A stretch of DNA of 64,000 nucleotides from Chloroflexota bacterium (GTDB lineage Bacteria > Chloroflexota > Limnocylindria > Limnocylindrales > CSP1-4), in the NCBI GenBank assembly GCA_003141455.1, contig PLMA01000044.1, positions 179-64,178 of the forward strand. The letters are read 5' to 3'. Every line of letters begins with the position of its first letter. Position 1 is the stretch's first letter. Positions 40,486-48,301 of the stretch are shown in pieces. A model generated the notes under the pieces. That model worked only from the letters and a program-made list of their open reading frames with translations, searched no databases and was not told where the DNA came from. Made by a program: the position numbers and the translations under genes.

Positions 40486-41190
40486 TCAGGGAGCGTCGGG
40501 TCGGACCGTCGCGCTCGCTGGGCCCGGGTTGAACGGAGCCGTGAGCGGCACGTCGAAGGTGAAAGTCCAATGGCCCGGCGTCTCGATCTCGCCCGCGTCC
40601 GTCGTCACGCTCGTCACCTCGAGGGTGTAAGGACCGTGGGGCGTGATTCCGGCCGGGACATTGCAGCCGCAGAGAGCGGCCGAAACGCCCTGGAAGACGT
40701 CGCCCGTGCCCGCGCAGGTGCCGGGCCTGATGACAACTCCGTTGGCATCGATGACCCGCATCCGCCCCGTACTTGCCTCAGTTCCCGACGCCGCGGTCAC
40801 CGACACGATGACCCAGACGTGCTCCCGATCGGCTGCGGCCCGTTCGAGGTGGATCGTGTAGCCGGCATCGGTGCTCGACTGATCGATCTCCGTGGCCCGA
40901 TCCCAGACGTTCTCCATGAGCGGCGCGCCGCCGATCAGCCGGCTGAAGATCGTCCCTCCGGCTGCCACCGTGCCGGTGAGGAGGGCCGCGGCGGCAACGC
41001 CGAGCAGCAGCCGGCGAGCCGGCGTCGGGAAGCGGAAGCCGCGCACTTGCCTTGCGCGGCGTTCTGTGTGGGAGGCGATTGCCGACTCGACCCGTCGGTC
41101 GATGTCATCACGGCTGCGGACAGGTATTGGAAGAGAGAAGCTCCGTCCGAGAAGGGTTTCGACGTCGGAGCCAGAGGTGTCAGGCGTCAT
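40486..41190 (-). CDS. Membrane anti-sigma-like protein (DUF4179-type)
   Basis: 234 residues. Residues 1-55 are cytoplasmic and polar, residues about 58-82 (LLLGVAAAALLTGTVAAGG) form one membrane helix, and the rest is extracytoplasmic and beta-rich with three Cys. This matches single-pass proteins encoded directly behind ECF sigma genes, several of which carry DUF4179. It overlaps the sigma gene by 11 bp, so the two are coupled. The cytoplasmic part would sequester the sigma factor. No zinc-binding HxxxCxxC motif is visible, so it is not of the ZAS type. Confidence 0.7.
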   Translation of the reverse strand: MTPDTSGSDVETLLGRSFSLPIPVRSRDDIDRRVESAIASHTERRARQVRGFRFPTPARRLLLGVAAAALLTGTVAAGGTIFSRLIGGAPLMENVWDRATEIDQSSTDAGYTIHLERAAADREHVWVIVSVTAASGTEASTGRMRVIDANGVVIRPGTCAGTGDVFQGVSAALCGCNVPAGITPHGPYTLEVTSVTTDAGEIETPGHWTFTFDVPLTAPFNPGPASATVRPDAP

Positions 41191-41761
41191 TTCGCATTGC
41201 CTCCTTCAGGGTGGCGAGCGATCGGGTAAGGAGCTTCTTGGTCGCGGCCTCGCTCTTGCCGATCACCGGCGCGATCTCGCGGCTTGAAAGACCGCCAGCG
41301 AATCGAAGCGCGAGCGCGTCGCGCTGGACGTCAGGAAGCTGGGCGACAAAGGAGAGAATCCGGCGACGTTCCTCGGCTCCGATCGCCGTCTCCTCGGGCG
41401 ATCGGCCTGGAGCAGCCAGTCCGGTGACCTCGTCAAGGTCCAGCGAACGATTGCCCCGTCTTCGGCCGGCGTCGACGAATGCGTTGCGGGCGATCCGGAG
41501 GAGCCACGGGCCGAAGCCGGACCCGCCTGGCCGATAGCGGTCGATATGGCTGAGCGCGCGCTCGAACGTCAGTGCCGCCAGCTCGGCCGCACCGTCCTCG
41601 TTTGCGCCCCGAGCCCGGAGATACCGATACACCCGCTCGACGTGTCGCTCGTAGAGGGGCGCGAACGCCTTGGGATCCGTCCGAGCCTCGGCGGCGAGCC
41701 TGTCGTCGAGTGGTGCGTCGGCAAGAGCGAGAGGCTCGGCGATCCGCTGAGTGAGCTCCAT
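41180..41761 (-). CDS. ECF-type RNA polymerase sigma factor
   Basis: About 193 residues. Region 2 (about 28-95) includes LYERHVERVYRYLRARG and PWLLRIARNAFVDAGRRR, which recognises the -10. Region 4 (about 125-185) includes LPDVQRDALALRFAGGLS then IGKSEAATKKLLTRSL, which recognises the -35. No anti-sigma-like domain is fused. ATG 41761 is preceded by GGAGG 4 nt upstream; an ATG at 41797 in the same frame would add 12 residues. It forms an operon with the overlapping membrane protein, its probable anti-sigma factor. Confidence 0.9.
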   Translation of the reverse strand: MELTQRIAEPLALADAPLDDRLAAEARTDPKAFAPLYERHVERVYRYLRARGANEDGAAELAALTFERALSHIDRYRPGGSGFGPWLLRIARNAFVDAGRRRGNRSLDLDEVTGLAAPGRSPEETAIGAEERRRILSFVAQLPDVQRDALALRFAGGLSSREIAPVIGKSEAATKKLLTRSLATLKEAMRNDA

Positions 41762-41887
41762 CTGACCTCCAGCATGGCGGGTTTGCGCGACCGTCATGTG
41801 GAATACGCGCGAGCGGGTCGATCGGGGACATCGGTGTCCATCGTGCGAGGAGGGCCGCTGCCCCGAGAACTGCTCCCGACCCCAACT

Positions 41888-41923
41888 TTCACGTGAACGG
41901 TAAGGTTGCGATAGGATGCAACC
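41888..41923 (+). promoter_or_regulatory. Promoter-operator of the merR-MFS pair, predicted leaderless
   Basis: TTCACGTGAA (41888-41897) is a perfect palindrome whose first half can serve as -35. TAGGAT (41912-41917) is an 18-nt-spaced -10 that ends 6 nt before the ATG. The -10 sits inside the inverted repeat GGTTGC...GCAACC (41904-41909 and 41918-41923). This fits autoregulation by the MerR-family protein. Confidence 0.55.
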
Positions 41924-42418
41924 ATGACTGACACGAAAACCGGCTCGGTCGATGCGGCCGGGCTGCTGCGGATTCAGGAGGCCGCGGCCGAGGCCGGCCT
42001 GACCTCCCGATCCGTGCGCTACTACGAAGAAGTCGGCCTGCTCCGGCCGGCGGCCCGATCGGAGGGTGACTACCGGCTTTACGACGCCACGGACGTAGAG
42101 CGGCTGCGCTTCATCAAGGGCCTGCGCGACGACGCCGGCTTCTCACTGGCCGAGATAGCCCAGCTCCTCGAGGACGAGGATGCCCGGGAGCGCGGGCACG
42201 AGGCATACCACGCCACAACCGATCCCGCGGAACGGCTCCGGATCCTGCGCGACCGCGTCTCCCGGTACGAGCACCAGATCGAGATGCTGCGGTCGAAGGT
42301 CGGCCGACTCCAGGCGATGGTCGACGAGACAGACGCTCGACTGACCCGAACGAAGGGGAAGGTCCGCGCGCTGACGGAGGAAATGGCGGCCTCGATCGAA
42401 GTCGGAACGGCTCGATGA
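41924..42418 (+). CDS. MerR-family transcriptional regulator
   Basis: 164 residues. The winged-helix domain (about 14-82) has LRIQEAAAEAGLTSRSVRYYEE then VGLLRPAARSEGDYRLYDATDV, the classic MerR signature. Residues 90-160 form the long dimerisation helix (coiled coil). No Cys metal-binding C-terminus is present, so a metal sensor is unlikely; a drug or small-molecule sensor is more plausible. The stop overlaps the start of the MFS transporter gene (ATGA), so it probably controls that transporter. Confidence 0.92.
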   Translation: MTDTKTGSVDAAGLLRIQEAAAEAGLTSRSVRYYEEVGLLRPAARSEGDYRLYDATDVERLRFIKGLRDDAGFSLAEIAQLLEDEDARERGHEAYHATTDPAERLRILRDRVSRYEHQIEMLRSKVGRLQAMVDETDARLTRTKGKVRALTEEMAASIEVGTAR

Positions 42419-43743
42419 TGGTCGGCGGGCGGGTCCGCTTCATGGCTGCCGGACGGGCTCTCAAGCATCGCAACTTCCGGCTCTTCTTCTTCGGCCAGCT
42501 GATCTCCGTCACCGGGACCTGGATGCAGTCGGTGGCCCTGGGCTGGCTTCTCGTGACGATGGTCGGGTCGAACCAGGCCATTTTGCTGCTCGGCTTGCTG
42601 GGCGTCGTCCAGTTCCTGCCCGTTCTGGCGTTCGGTCTCTTCGGCGGGATCATCGCCGACATATGGCCAAAGAGATACACGGTCATCGGCACGCAGACCG
42701 CGGCCGGGATCCTGGCTCTGACTCTGGGCGCCCTCGTGTACCTCAACGAGATAACGATCTGGCAGATCTTCCTGCTGGCCTTCCTGCTGGGCCTGGTGAA
42801 TGCCGCCGATATGCCGGCTCGCCAGTCGTTCGTCGTCGAAATGGTTGGGCCGGAAGACATCACCAATGCGATTGCCCTCAACTCGGCCGTCTTCAACGGC
42901 GCCAGGGTCGTGGGACCGGCCGTTGCCGGGATCCTCATCGCCCTCGTGGGCACGGCATCGTGCTTCATCCTCAACGGCTTGAGCTACGCCGCCGTGGTCG
43001 TTGGACTGGTGGCCATGCGCGATGCTGAGTTGCGGCCGGCCGATCGGCTGGCGATGCCCAGGAGCGTGGGGGCGATCCGCGAGAACCTCGGCGAAGGGCT
43101 CCGCTACGTCTGGCACACGCCGATCGTGCTGCTCGCTATCAGCGTGATCGGCTGCGTTTCAACGTTCGGGATGAACTTCAACGTAGTCCTGCCGGTACTC
43201 GCCGCCGGAGTCTTGAAGGTGGGGCCTAACGGGCTCGGGTGGCTGTACTCCGCGATGGGGGCGGGAGCGCTGATCGCGGCTCTGGGCGTGGCCACGTTGC
43301 AGCGTCCGCGGGTGCGCGTCCTGGTCGGCGGGGGGATGGTGCTGGGCGTTGCCGAGCTGGTCCTGGCCGGCACGACCTCCTACCCAATCGCGCTGGCGGC
43401 GGTCTTCTTCTCCGGAGTAGGCGCGATCGCCACTGCCGCGAGCGCCAATTCCCTTGTCCAGGTTACGGTCCCGGGCCCGCTTCGCGGTCGGGTCATGAGC
43501 GTGTACACGACAGTATTTGCCGGCTCGACACCGATCGGGAGCGGTCTCACCGGCAGCTTCGGCGGCCTGTGGGGCACGCCGGTGGCGATCGCGATGAACG
43601 GCGTTGTCACGCTTTGCGCCGTGGGAGTCGCGGCGATCGCGGTGCTGCGCGGGGCGGTCCCGCGGGTCGGTCAGGGCCGGCCCAGCGGTGTGGTCCCGGT
43701 TCAGGCGTCCGCGAGGCCAAGCGGCGCTCCTTCGGTCGAATAG
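42415..43743 (+). CDS. MFS transporter (enterobactin exporter/MFS_3-like)
   Basis: 442 residues with about twelve membrane helices. The N-terminal segment FRLFFFGQLISVTGTWMQSV then ALGWLL is typical of the MFS_3/EntS-like exporter group. An aromatic/basic loop between helices 2 and 3 reads GGIIADIWPKR. A Gly/Ala-rich helix pair lies in the second half. Likely a proton-driven efflux pump for a small hydrophobic compound or siderophore. Translationally coupled to the MerR regulator. Confidence 0.9.
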   Translation: MMVGGRVRFMAAGRALKHRNFRLFFFGQLISVTGTWMQSVALGWLLVTMVGSNQAILLLGLLGVVQFLPVLAFGLFGGIIADIWPKRYTVIGTQTAAGILALTLGALVYLNEITIWQIFLLAFLLGLVNAADMPARQSFVVEMVGPEDITNAIALNSAVFNGARVVGPAVAGILIALVGTASCFILNGLSYAAVVVGLVAMRDAELRPADRLAMPRSVGAIRENLGEGLRYVWHTPIVLLAISVIGCVSTFGMNFNVVLPVLAAGVLKVGPNGLGWLYSAMGAGALIAALGVATLQRPRVRVLVGGGMVLGVAELVLAGTTSYPIALAAVFFSGVGAIATAASANSLVQVTVPGPLRGRVMSVYTTVFAGSTPIGSGLTGSFGGLWGTPVAIAMNGVVTLCAVGVAAIAVLRGAVPRVGQGRPSGVVPVQASARPSGAPSVE

Positions 43744-43747
43744 CCGG

Positions 43748-44278
43748 TCACGAGCCGGGCCGGCTGCCGAGGTCGAAGGCGTAGGCGATCAGGTCGATCC
43801 CCGGCGCCGGCGAGAAGTCGAGATCGGGCAGGCGCTCGAATCCCATTCGTTCGTAGAGGTGAACGGCGGCCGGCATGAACGCGCCCGTGTGCAGAACCAG
43901 GCGGACGCGGCCGTCGGCGCGGGCACGCTCCAGACACCATTCGGTCAGCCCGCGTCCAATGCCCCGGCCCTGGCGGGCAGGATCGACGGCCAGCATCCGA
44001 ATGCCGGCCTCACCTTCGCGCAGCTCCTCGGAGTACGGGTCGTCCGGGCCGGACACGTACGTCACGCCACCGAGCAGCTCGCCGGCCGGGCCCACGGCAA
44101 CGAGCACGCACGACTTCCGCGCCCGTCCGGCTACGTCCCGCAGCTGGAGGTCGTAGATCTCCTGGTGAGGCATCTCGGCAGGGATGGAGTGGTACGCGGC
44201 CACGGTCAGGTCGGCCAGGGCCTCGTACTCATCGGGGCGGATGGGGCGGATCAGGAACGAGGTCTCGGGCTCGGCCAT
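43748..44278 (-). CDS. GNAT family N-acetyltransferase
   Basis: 176 residues. The acetyl-CoA-binding motif is IRMLAVDPARQGRGIGRGLTEWC, containing the Q/RxxGxG loop (RQGRGIG). It is followed by VRLVLHTGAFMPAAVHLYERMGF, the typical end of the fold. The substrate is unknown. The ATG at 44278 follows a TACGCT box with 6-nt spacing (44290-44285, minus), predicting a leaderless mRNA. It is divergent from a gene that fuses a deacetylase to another GNAT domain. Confidence 0.9.
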   Translation of the reverse strand: MAEPETSFLIRPIRPDEYEALADLTVAAYHSIPAEMPHQEIYDLQLRDVAGRARKSCVLVAVGPAGELLGGVTYVSGPDDPYSEELREGEAGIRMLAVDPARQGRGIGRGLTEWCLERARADGRVRLVLHTGAFMPAAVHLYERMGFERLPDLDFSPAPGIDLIAYAFDLGSRPGS

Positions 44279-44284
44279 GACGGC

Positions 44285-44290
44285 AGCGTA
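44285..44290 (-). promoter_or_regulatory. -10 box TACGCT for the leaderless GNAT mRNA
   Basis: On the minus strand TACGCT ends 6 nt before the ATG at 44278. No ribosome binding site fits between. Confidence 0.5.
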
Positions 44291-44368
44291 ACCGCTGGCC
44301 GAGCCTCTCCGCCGAACGTCCGGGCGTTCTGCCTGGCGTCCATCGGCCCGGCGCGCCATCATTCGACC

Positions 44369-46138
44369 ATGGCGGATCGGATCGACAGTGACCCGCTCCT
44401 GGTCTTTGGGCCGCGCTCTCTCACCTACGACTTCGGGTCCGGCCACCCGCTGAGCCCGCGGCGTTTTGGGCCGGGGATAGACCTGCTGCGAGCGGTGGGC
44501 GCCGAGCCGGGGCTGGCCCCCGAACCAGCGGCGGACGGCGAGCTCGAATGGCTGCACGCGGCCGAATACGTCGCGGCCGTACGACGGTTCGCGACCGATC
44601 CGGGCGGGCCTCCGCGGGCAGGCATCGGGCCGGGAGACGATCCGGCGTTCGCTGGGATGCACGACGCGGCGGCGGCCGTAGCCGGCGGCTCGATCCGGGC
44701 CATGGAGGCGATCCTGCGCGGCGAAGTGGAGCACGCGTACCACCCCGGCGGTGGGCTCCACCACGCGATGAGGGCGCGGGCCAGCGGCTTCTGCATCTAC
44801 AACGACGTCGCTCTGGCGATCGCCCGAGCCCGCCGCGACGGCCTGCGCGTCATGTACGTGGACCTGGACGTCCACCACGGCGACGGCGTCCAGGCGCTGC
44901 ACGCCGCCGATCCCGGCGTGCTGACCGTCTCCTTCCACGAGTCGGGCCGCTCGCTCTTCCCGGGGACGGGCTTCGTCGACGAGCTGGGGGAGGGGACCGC
45001 CGCGGGGACCTGCGTGAACGTGCCCCTCGAGCCGCTCTCAGGTCCGGAGGCGTGGCTGGCCGCGGTGCGGGCCGTGGTGCCGGCCCTGGCCGCGGCGTTC
45101 GGTCCGGATGTGGTAGTCAGCCAGCACGGCGCCGACGGCCACGTCTGGGATCCGCTGGCGCACCTCTCCCTGACGACGACGGCGATGGGCGAGGCCGCGC
45201 GGCTCGTCGACCGGATCGCTCACCGGTATGCCGGCGGCCGGTGGCTTTCGACCGGAGGCGGCGGGTACTCCGTGTACCGGGTCGTGCCGCGGGCATGGGC
45301 CCTGACCTGGCTCGCGGCCGCGCACCGGGAGGCGCCTCGGCTGCTCCCCGAGGACTGGCGGGCGCGATGGGCCGGCGACGCTGCGCGTTGGGGCGACTCC
45401 CCATTGCCGACCGGCTTCGAGGACGACCCGGGCCTCCCGGCCGAGCGGGCGGTCAATCCGGCTGCGGCCGAAAGAGACGAGCGAACGGTATTGCTCGTTC
45501 GAACGGTCATGGTGCCGGCCCTGCTGCGGGTTGCCGAGCGCGAGGGTTGGTGGCGGTTCGACGAGCAGGGGCGAAGGTCGTCGACGAGCGCCGTGCCGGC
45601 GGCAGAAGCGCCGCCGGCCGTGGCCGGAGCGGATCCGGCGATCGTCACGCTCACGTCCCAGCTGCTGGATCGAGTGACGCTCGCCCCGCGAACGATTGCC
45701 CCCGCCGACGCGGGCGATGGGCTGGCCCTCTTGCGGGCAGCTGTACGTGGCGGTGCCATCGCCACCGGCGCCGTCACCGGGGAGTGGCTCGTCGGTGTGG
45801 CGCTCGCGAGGCCGCGTCCGCCCCACGGCGAGGATGAGCTGGTGGCCCTGGGCGTGGCCCCGGGCTGGCGGCGCCGCGGCCTTGCCGCGGCCTTGTTACG
45901 GGCCATCGTGGAGGAACAGGACCGCCGTGGCCGGGCACTCGCAGTTCTCCACACGGCCGCGGACCGTGACCCCTTCGAACCACTCTCAAGGGAGCTGCGC
46001 CGGGACGTGGCCGCGCGCCTCCTTCGTTCCGGCGGCTTCAGCACTCGGCCGGCGCCGCCGGACGTGGCCGCCGCGGATCCGTACTCTCTGTCGGCCGTCC
46101 ACCGCCCGGGGCCTCTGCCGGCCCCGCACGACAGGTAG
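44369..46138 (+). CDS. Fusion of class I/II-type histone deacetylase (AcuC-like) and GNAT acetyltransferase
   Basis: 589 residues. The first part (about 1-370) is an arginase-fold, zinc-dependent deacetylase. It has the catalytic His pair in GGGLHHAM (about 128-133), zinc ligands in YVDLDVHHGDGVQ (about 162-174), SQHGADGHVWDPLAHLSLT with the second zinc Asp, and GGGGYS with the transition-state Tyr. A linker of about 60 residues follows. The C-terminal part (about 430-565) is a GNAT domain with VALGVAPGWRRRGLAAALL (acetyl-CoA loop RRRGLA). In Bacillus, AcuC deacetylates and AcuA (GNAT) acetylates acetyl-CoA synthetase; here both activities would sit on one chain. No acsA gene is adjacent. The start has a weak CATCAT -10-like word 6 nt upstream. 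Confidence 0.85.
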   Translation: MADRIDSDPLLVFGPRSLTYDFGSGHPLSPRRFGPGIDLLRAVGAEPGLAPEPAADGELEWLHAAEYVAAVRRFATDPGGPPRAGIGPGDDPAFAGMHDAAAAVAGGSIRAMEAILRGEVEHAYHPGGGLHHAMRARASGFCIYNDVALAIARARRDGLRVMYVDLDVHHGDGVQALHAADPGVLTVSFHESGRSLFPGTGFVDELGEGTAAGTCVNVPLEPLSGPEAWLAAVRAVVPALAAAFGPDVVVSQHGADGHVWDPLAHLSLTTTAMGEAARLVDRIAHRYAGGRWLSTGGGGYSVYRVVPRAWALTWLAAAHREAPRLLPEDWRARWAGDAARWGDSPLPTGFEDDPGLPAERAVNPAAAERDERTVLLVRTVMVPALLRVAEREGWWRFDEQGRRSSTSAVPAAEAPPAVAGADPAIVTLTSQLLDRVTLAPRTIAPADAGDGLALLRAAVRGGAIATGAVTGEWLVGVALARPRPPHGEDELVALGVAPGWRRRGLAAALLRAIVEEQDRRGRALAVLHTAADRDPFEPLSRELRRDVAARLLRSGGFSTRPAPPDVAAADPYSLSAVHRPGPLPAPHDR

Positions 46139-46141
46139 ATC

Positions 46142-46179
46142 CGCTCGGCCGTTGTCGTGCCGCTCGGCCGTCGTCGTGC
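46142..46179. repeat. 19-bp tandem duplication
   Basis: CGCTCGGCCGTTGTCGTGC at 46142-46160 is followed directly by a copy with one mismatch at 46161-46179, just behind the deacetylase-GNAT stop. Confidence 0.8.
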
Positions 46180-46357
46180 CCCCAATCCAACACTGACTTC
46201 GGTGCTGTTCTAAAGGGTCCGACCGGACTGGGCCGTTAGGGACCAACGGCACGGCGACTGAACAGTTAGTACCTCTACATTCAATCCATCGAGATTACAG
46301 GCCTGAGGCCTCGAGAGTCGGGGATCACAGGCCGGCAATGGAAAGGTGTAGGGATAG

Positions 46358-46870
46358 ATGGAACGCAGGGATCGCGGGATTTTCGTTCTTCGGGCAGTAG
46401 TCGGGCTGGGCTTCCTCTTTGCCGGCCTCGACAAGTTCTTCATGTGGGCCAGCGGTACGCCGTTCACGGCCGCCGGCTTCCTGAAGTTCGCCACGGGTGG
46501 TGCGTGGCTGGGCAGCGACCCCAAGGCCATCGTCAACCCGACGCACTCCTTCTGGGTCACGCTGGCTGGTAACGCCTCACTGATGGGCGCCATCGACACA
46601 CTCGTCGTCTTCGGTGAGTGCGCGATCGGCATCGCTCTCATCCTCGGCCTGGCAACCCGCTTCGCGGGCGTTGCCGGCGCCACGATGATGGGTCTCTTCT
46701 TCGTCGCCAACTGGAGCTTCGCGAACGGTCCGTTCAACGAGCAGCTCATGTACGGCCTGATCGCCGGAGTGGTCGCCTACGTCGGCGCAGGCGCCTACGC
46801 TCTGGACTCCGTCATCGAGAAGCTGGCCATCACGCAGAGGGTCCCGGTCGCCAAGTACGTACTCGGATAG
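46358..46870 (+). CDS. DoxX/DoxD-family membrane protein
   Basis: 170 residues, four membrane helices (about 8-28, 70-95, 95-120, 130-155). The N-terminal LRAVVGLGFLFAGLDKFF is the DoxX-type signature. A hydrophilic loop of about 45 residues between helices 1 and 2 includes GTPFTAAGFLKFATGG, as in longer DoxX-like proteins. Family members are linked to thiosulfate:quinone reduction (DoxD) or to membrane redox stress complexes. No partner genes are nearby. TACATT at 46276-46281 is a possible -10. A good intrinsic terminator follows. Confidence 0.85.
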   Translation: MERRDRGIFVLRAVVGLGFLFAGLDKFFMWASGTPFTAAGFLKFATGGAWLGSDPKAIVNPTHSFWVTLAGNASLMGAIDTLVVFGECAIGIALILGLATRFAGVAGATMMGLFFVANWSFANGPFNEQLMYGLIAGVVAYVGAGAYALDSVIEKLAITQRVPVAKYVLG

Positions 46871-46923
46871 CTCAGGTCGTCAGACGCAGGGAGCCTCCGT
46901 CCCAATCCTCTCCCTGCACCCGG

Positions 46924-46958
46924 AAACGGCGGACCCCGCGGTCCGCCGTTTCTGTTTG
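46924..46958 (+). terminator. Intrinsic terminator after doxX-like gene
   Basis: AAACGGCGGACC (46924-46935) pairs perfectly with GGTCCGCCGTTT (46940-46951) around a 4-nt loop, followed by CTGTTTG. The best terminator in the window. Confidence 0.8.
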
Positions 46959-47100
46959 TGCATGCACCGCGAATATGCGGACGGACCTCGTCATTCCCTC
47001 GGTCGAACCGACGACTATCATGTCCCACGTCCATGGCGCAGGTGGGGCGTCATCGTCTGTCGCTCCCGACGCGAGCGCTACAACCTGACTGGACAATCGA

Positions 47101-48279
47101 ATGATCGACTCGGCACCGCCAAGAGTCCGCGCGGGCACCGGCATGAGTGGACTGAAGGACGCGTTCGAGGCGGGGAAGGCGGCAGCTACCGGGGCGATTG
47201 TTCCGCTCACCGGCGACCCCCCCGCGTTGGTCATGGTATTCGCGACCCCCAGGTACGATCTCCCCGAGCTCCTCGCCGGAATCCGCTCCGTGACCGGCAC
47301 GGCGCTCCTCGTCGGTTCGACCGGCTCCGGTGAGATCGTCAGGGGGGAATACCTGGGCTTCGGAGGCGGCGTCGGCGTCCTTGCCATGACCGCTGGACCG
47401 TACCGGTTCGCGGCCGCATCGGCCAGCGAAATCAGTGGAGACCTCGATCAGGCTGGCCAGGCCCTCGCGCGAGCTAGTCGTGCCAAGGCCGGCAGCAGTC
47501 CATACGCCGCGGCGATGCTGATCACCGACTCGCTTCTCGGCGACCTTCAGCAGTTCGTGCAGGGTGTTTATAGGATCACCGGTCCCAAGGTGGCCATCGT
47601 CGGCGGGGCCGCAGGCGACGAGCAGCGGTTCGTCCAGTCCTCCGTCTTCCACGATGACGCGGTGCTCGACAAGGGCGCCCTGGTCCTTTGGATCGCGAGC
47701 GACCGGCCGCTGCGGGTCGTCACCCGCCATGGCTGGGATCCGATCGGCGCGCCGTTGCTCGTGACCCGCGCCGAGGGCACGGAGATCGCCGAGCTCGGCG
47801 GACGCCCGGCGGCCTCGGTTTACGAGGAGCAGCTGGGCCTGACTTCCACGCTGGCGCCCGAGGCCTTCTGGGCTACGTCCATCCTGCATCCCTTCGGACT
47901 CCTGCAGCCAGATGGCAGGCACGTCATTCGGGTCGCGCGCTCGAAGACAGAGCGCGGAACCCTGATGATCCATGGCTGCGTCCCACCGGTGGGAAGCGCG
48001 GTCCAGGTCATGGGTGGATCGGTCGACAGCCTGCTCAGCGTCACGGACGAGGTTGTTGATGACGCCCTCGACTCACAACCCGACGCCGCGGTCCTGCTGA
48101 CGTTCAGTTGCGCGGCACGGGCAATGATCTTCGGCGAGCGCGCGCCCGAAGAGGCGCGGCGGCTCCAAGCCTCGGCGGGTGCAGTGCCGACGTTCGGGTT
48201 CTACTGCTGCGCGGAGTTCGCACGTACAGCGGGCGTTCTTGGGACCCACAACGCCACTCTGACTGCCGTGGCCCTGTGA
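47101..48279 (+). CDS. FIST-domain sensory protein
   Basis: 392 residues. FIST_N spans about 40-215 (LVMVFATPRYDLPELLAGIR, then LLVGSTGSGEIV). FIST_C spans about 225-375 and ends in VPTFGFYCCAEFARTAGVLG with HNATLTAVAL, the conserved family C-terminus. FIST modules are proposed ligand-binding (amino-acid-like) sensors that work with signalling enzymes. There is no membrane segment, so it is cytoplasmic. The next gene, 22 nt downstream, encodes a cytoplasmic histidine kinase, the expected partner. TATCAT at 47014-47019 is a candidate -10. Confidence 0.9.
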   Translation: MIDSAPPRVRAGTGMSGLKDAFEAGKAAATGAIVPLTGDPPALVMVFATPRYDLPELLAGIRSVTGTALLVGSTGSGEIVRGEYLGFGGGVGVLAMTAGPYRFAAASASEISGDLDQAGQALARASRAKAGSSPYAAAMLITDSLLGDLQQFVQGVYRITGPKVAIVGGAAGDEQRFVQSSVFHDDAVLDKGALVLWIASDRPLRVVTRHGWDPIGAPLLVTRAEGTEIAELGGRPAASVYEEQLGLTSTLAPEAFWATSILHPFGLLQPDGRHVIRVARSKTERGTLMIHGCVPPVGSAVQVMGGSVDSLLSVTDEVVDDALDSQPDAAVLLTFSCAARAMIFGERAPEEARRLQASAGAVPTFGFYCCAEFARTAGVLGTHNATLTAVAL

Positions 48280-48301
48280 TCCGCCGTAGGGCGACGGTGG
48301 G

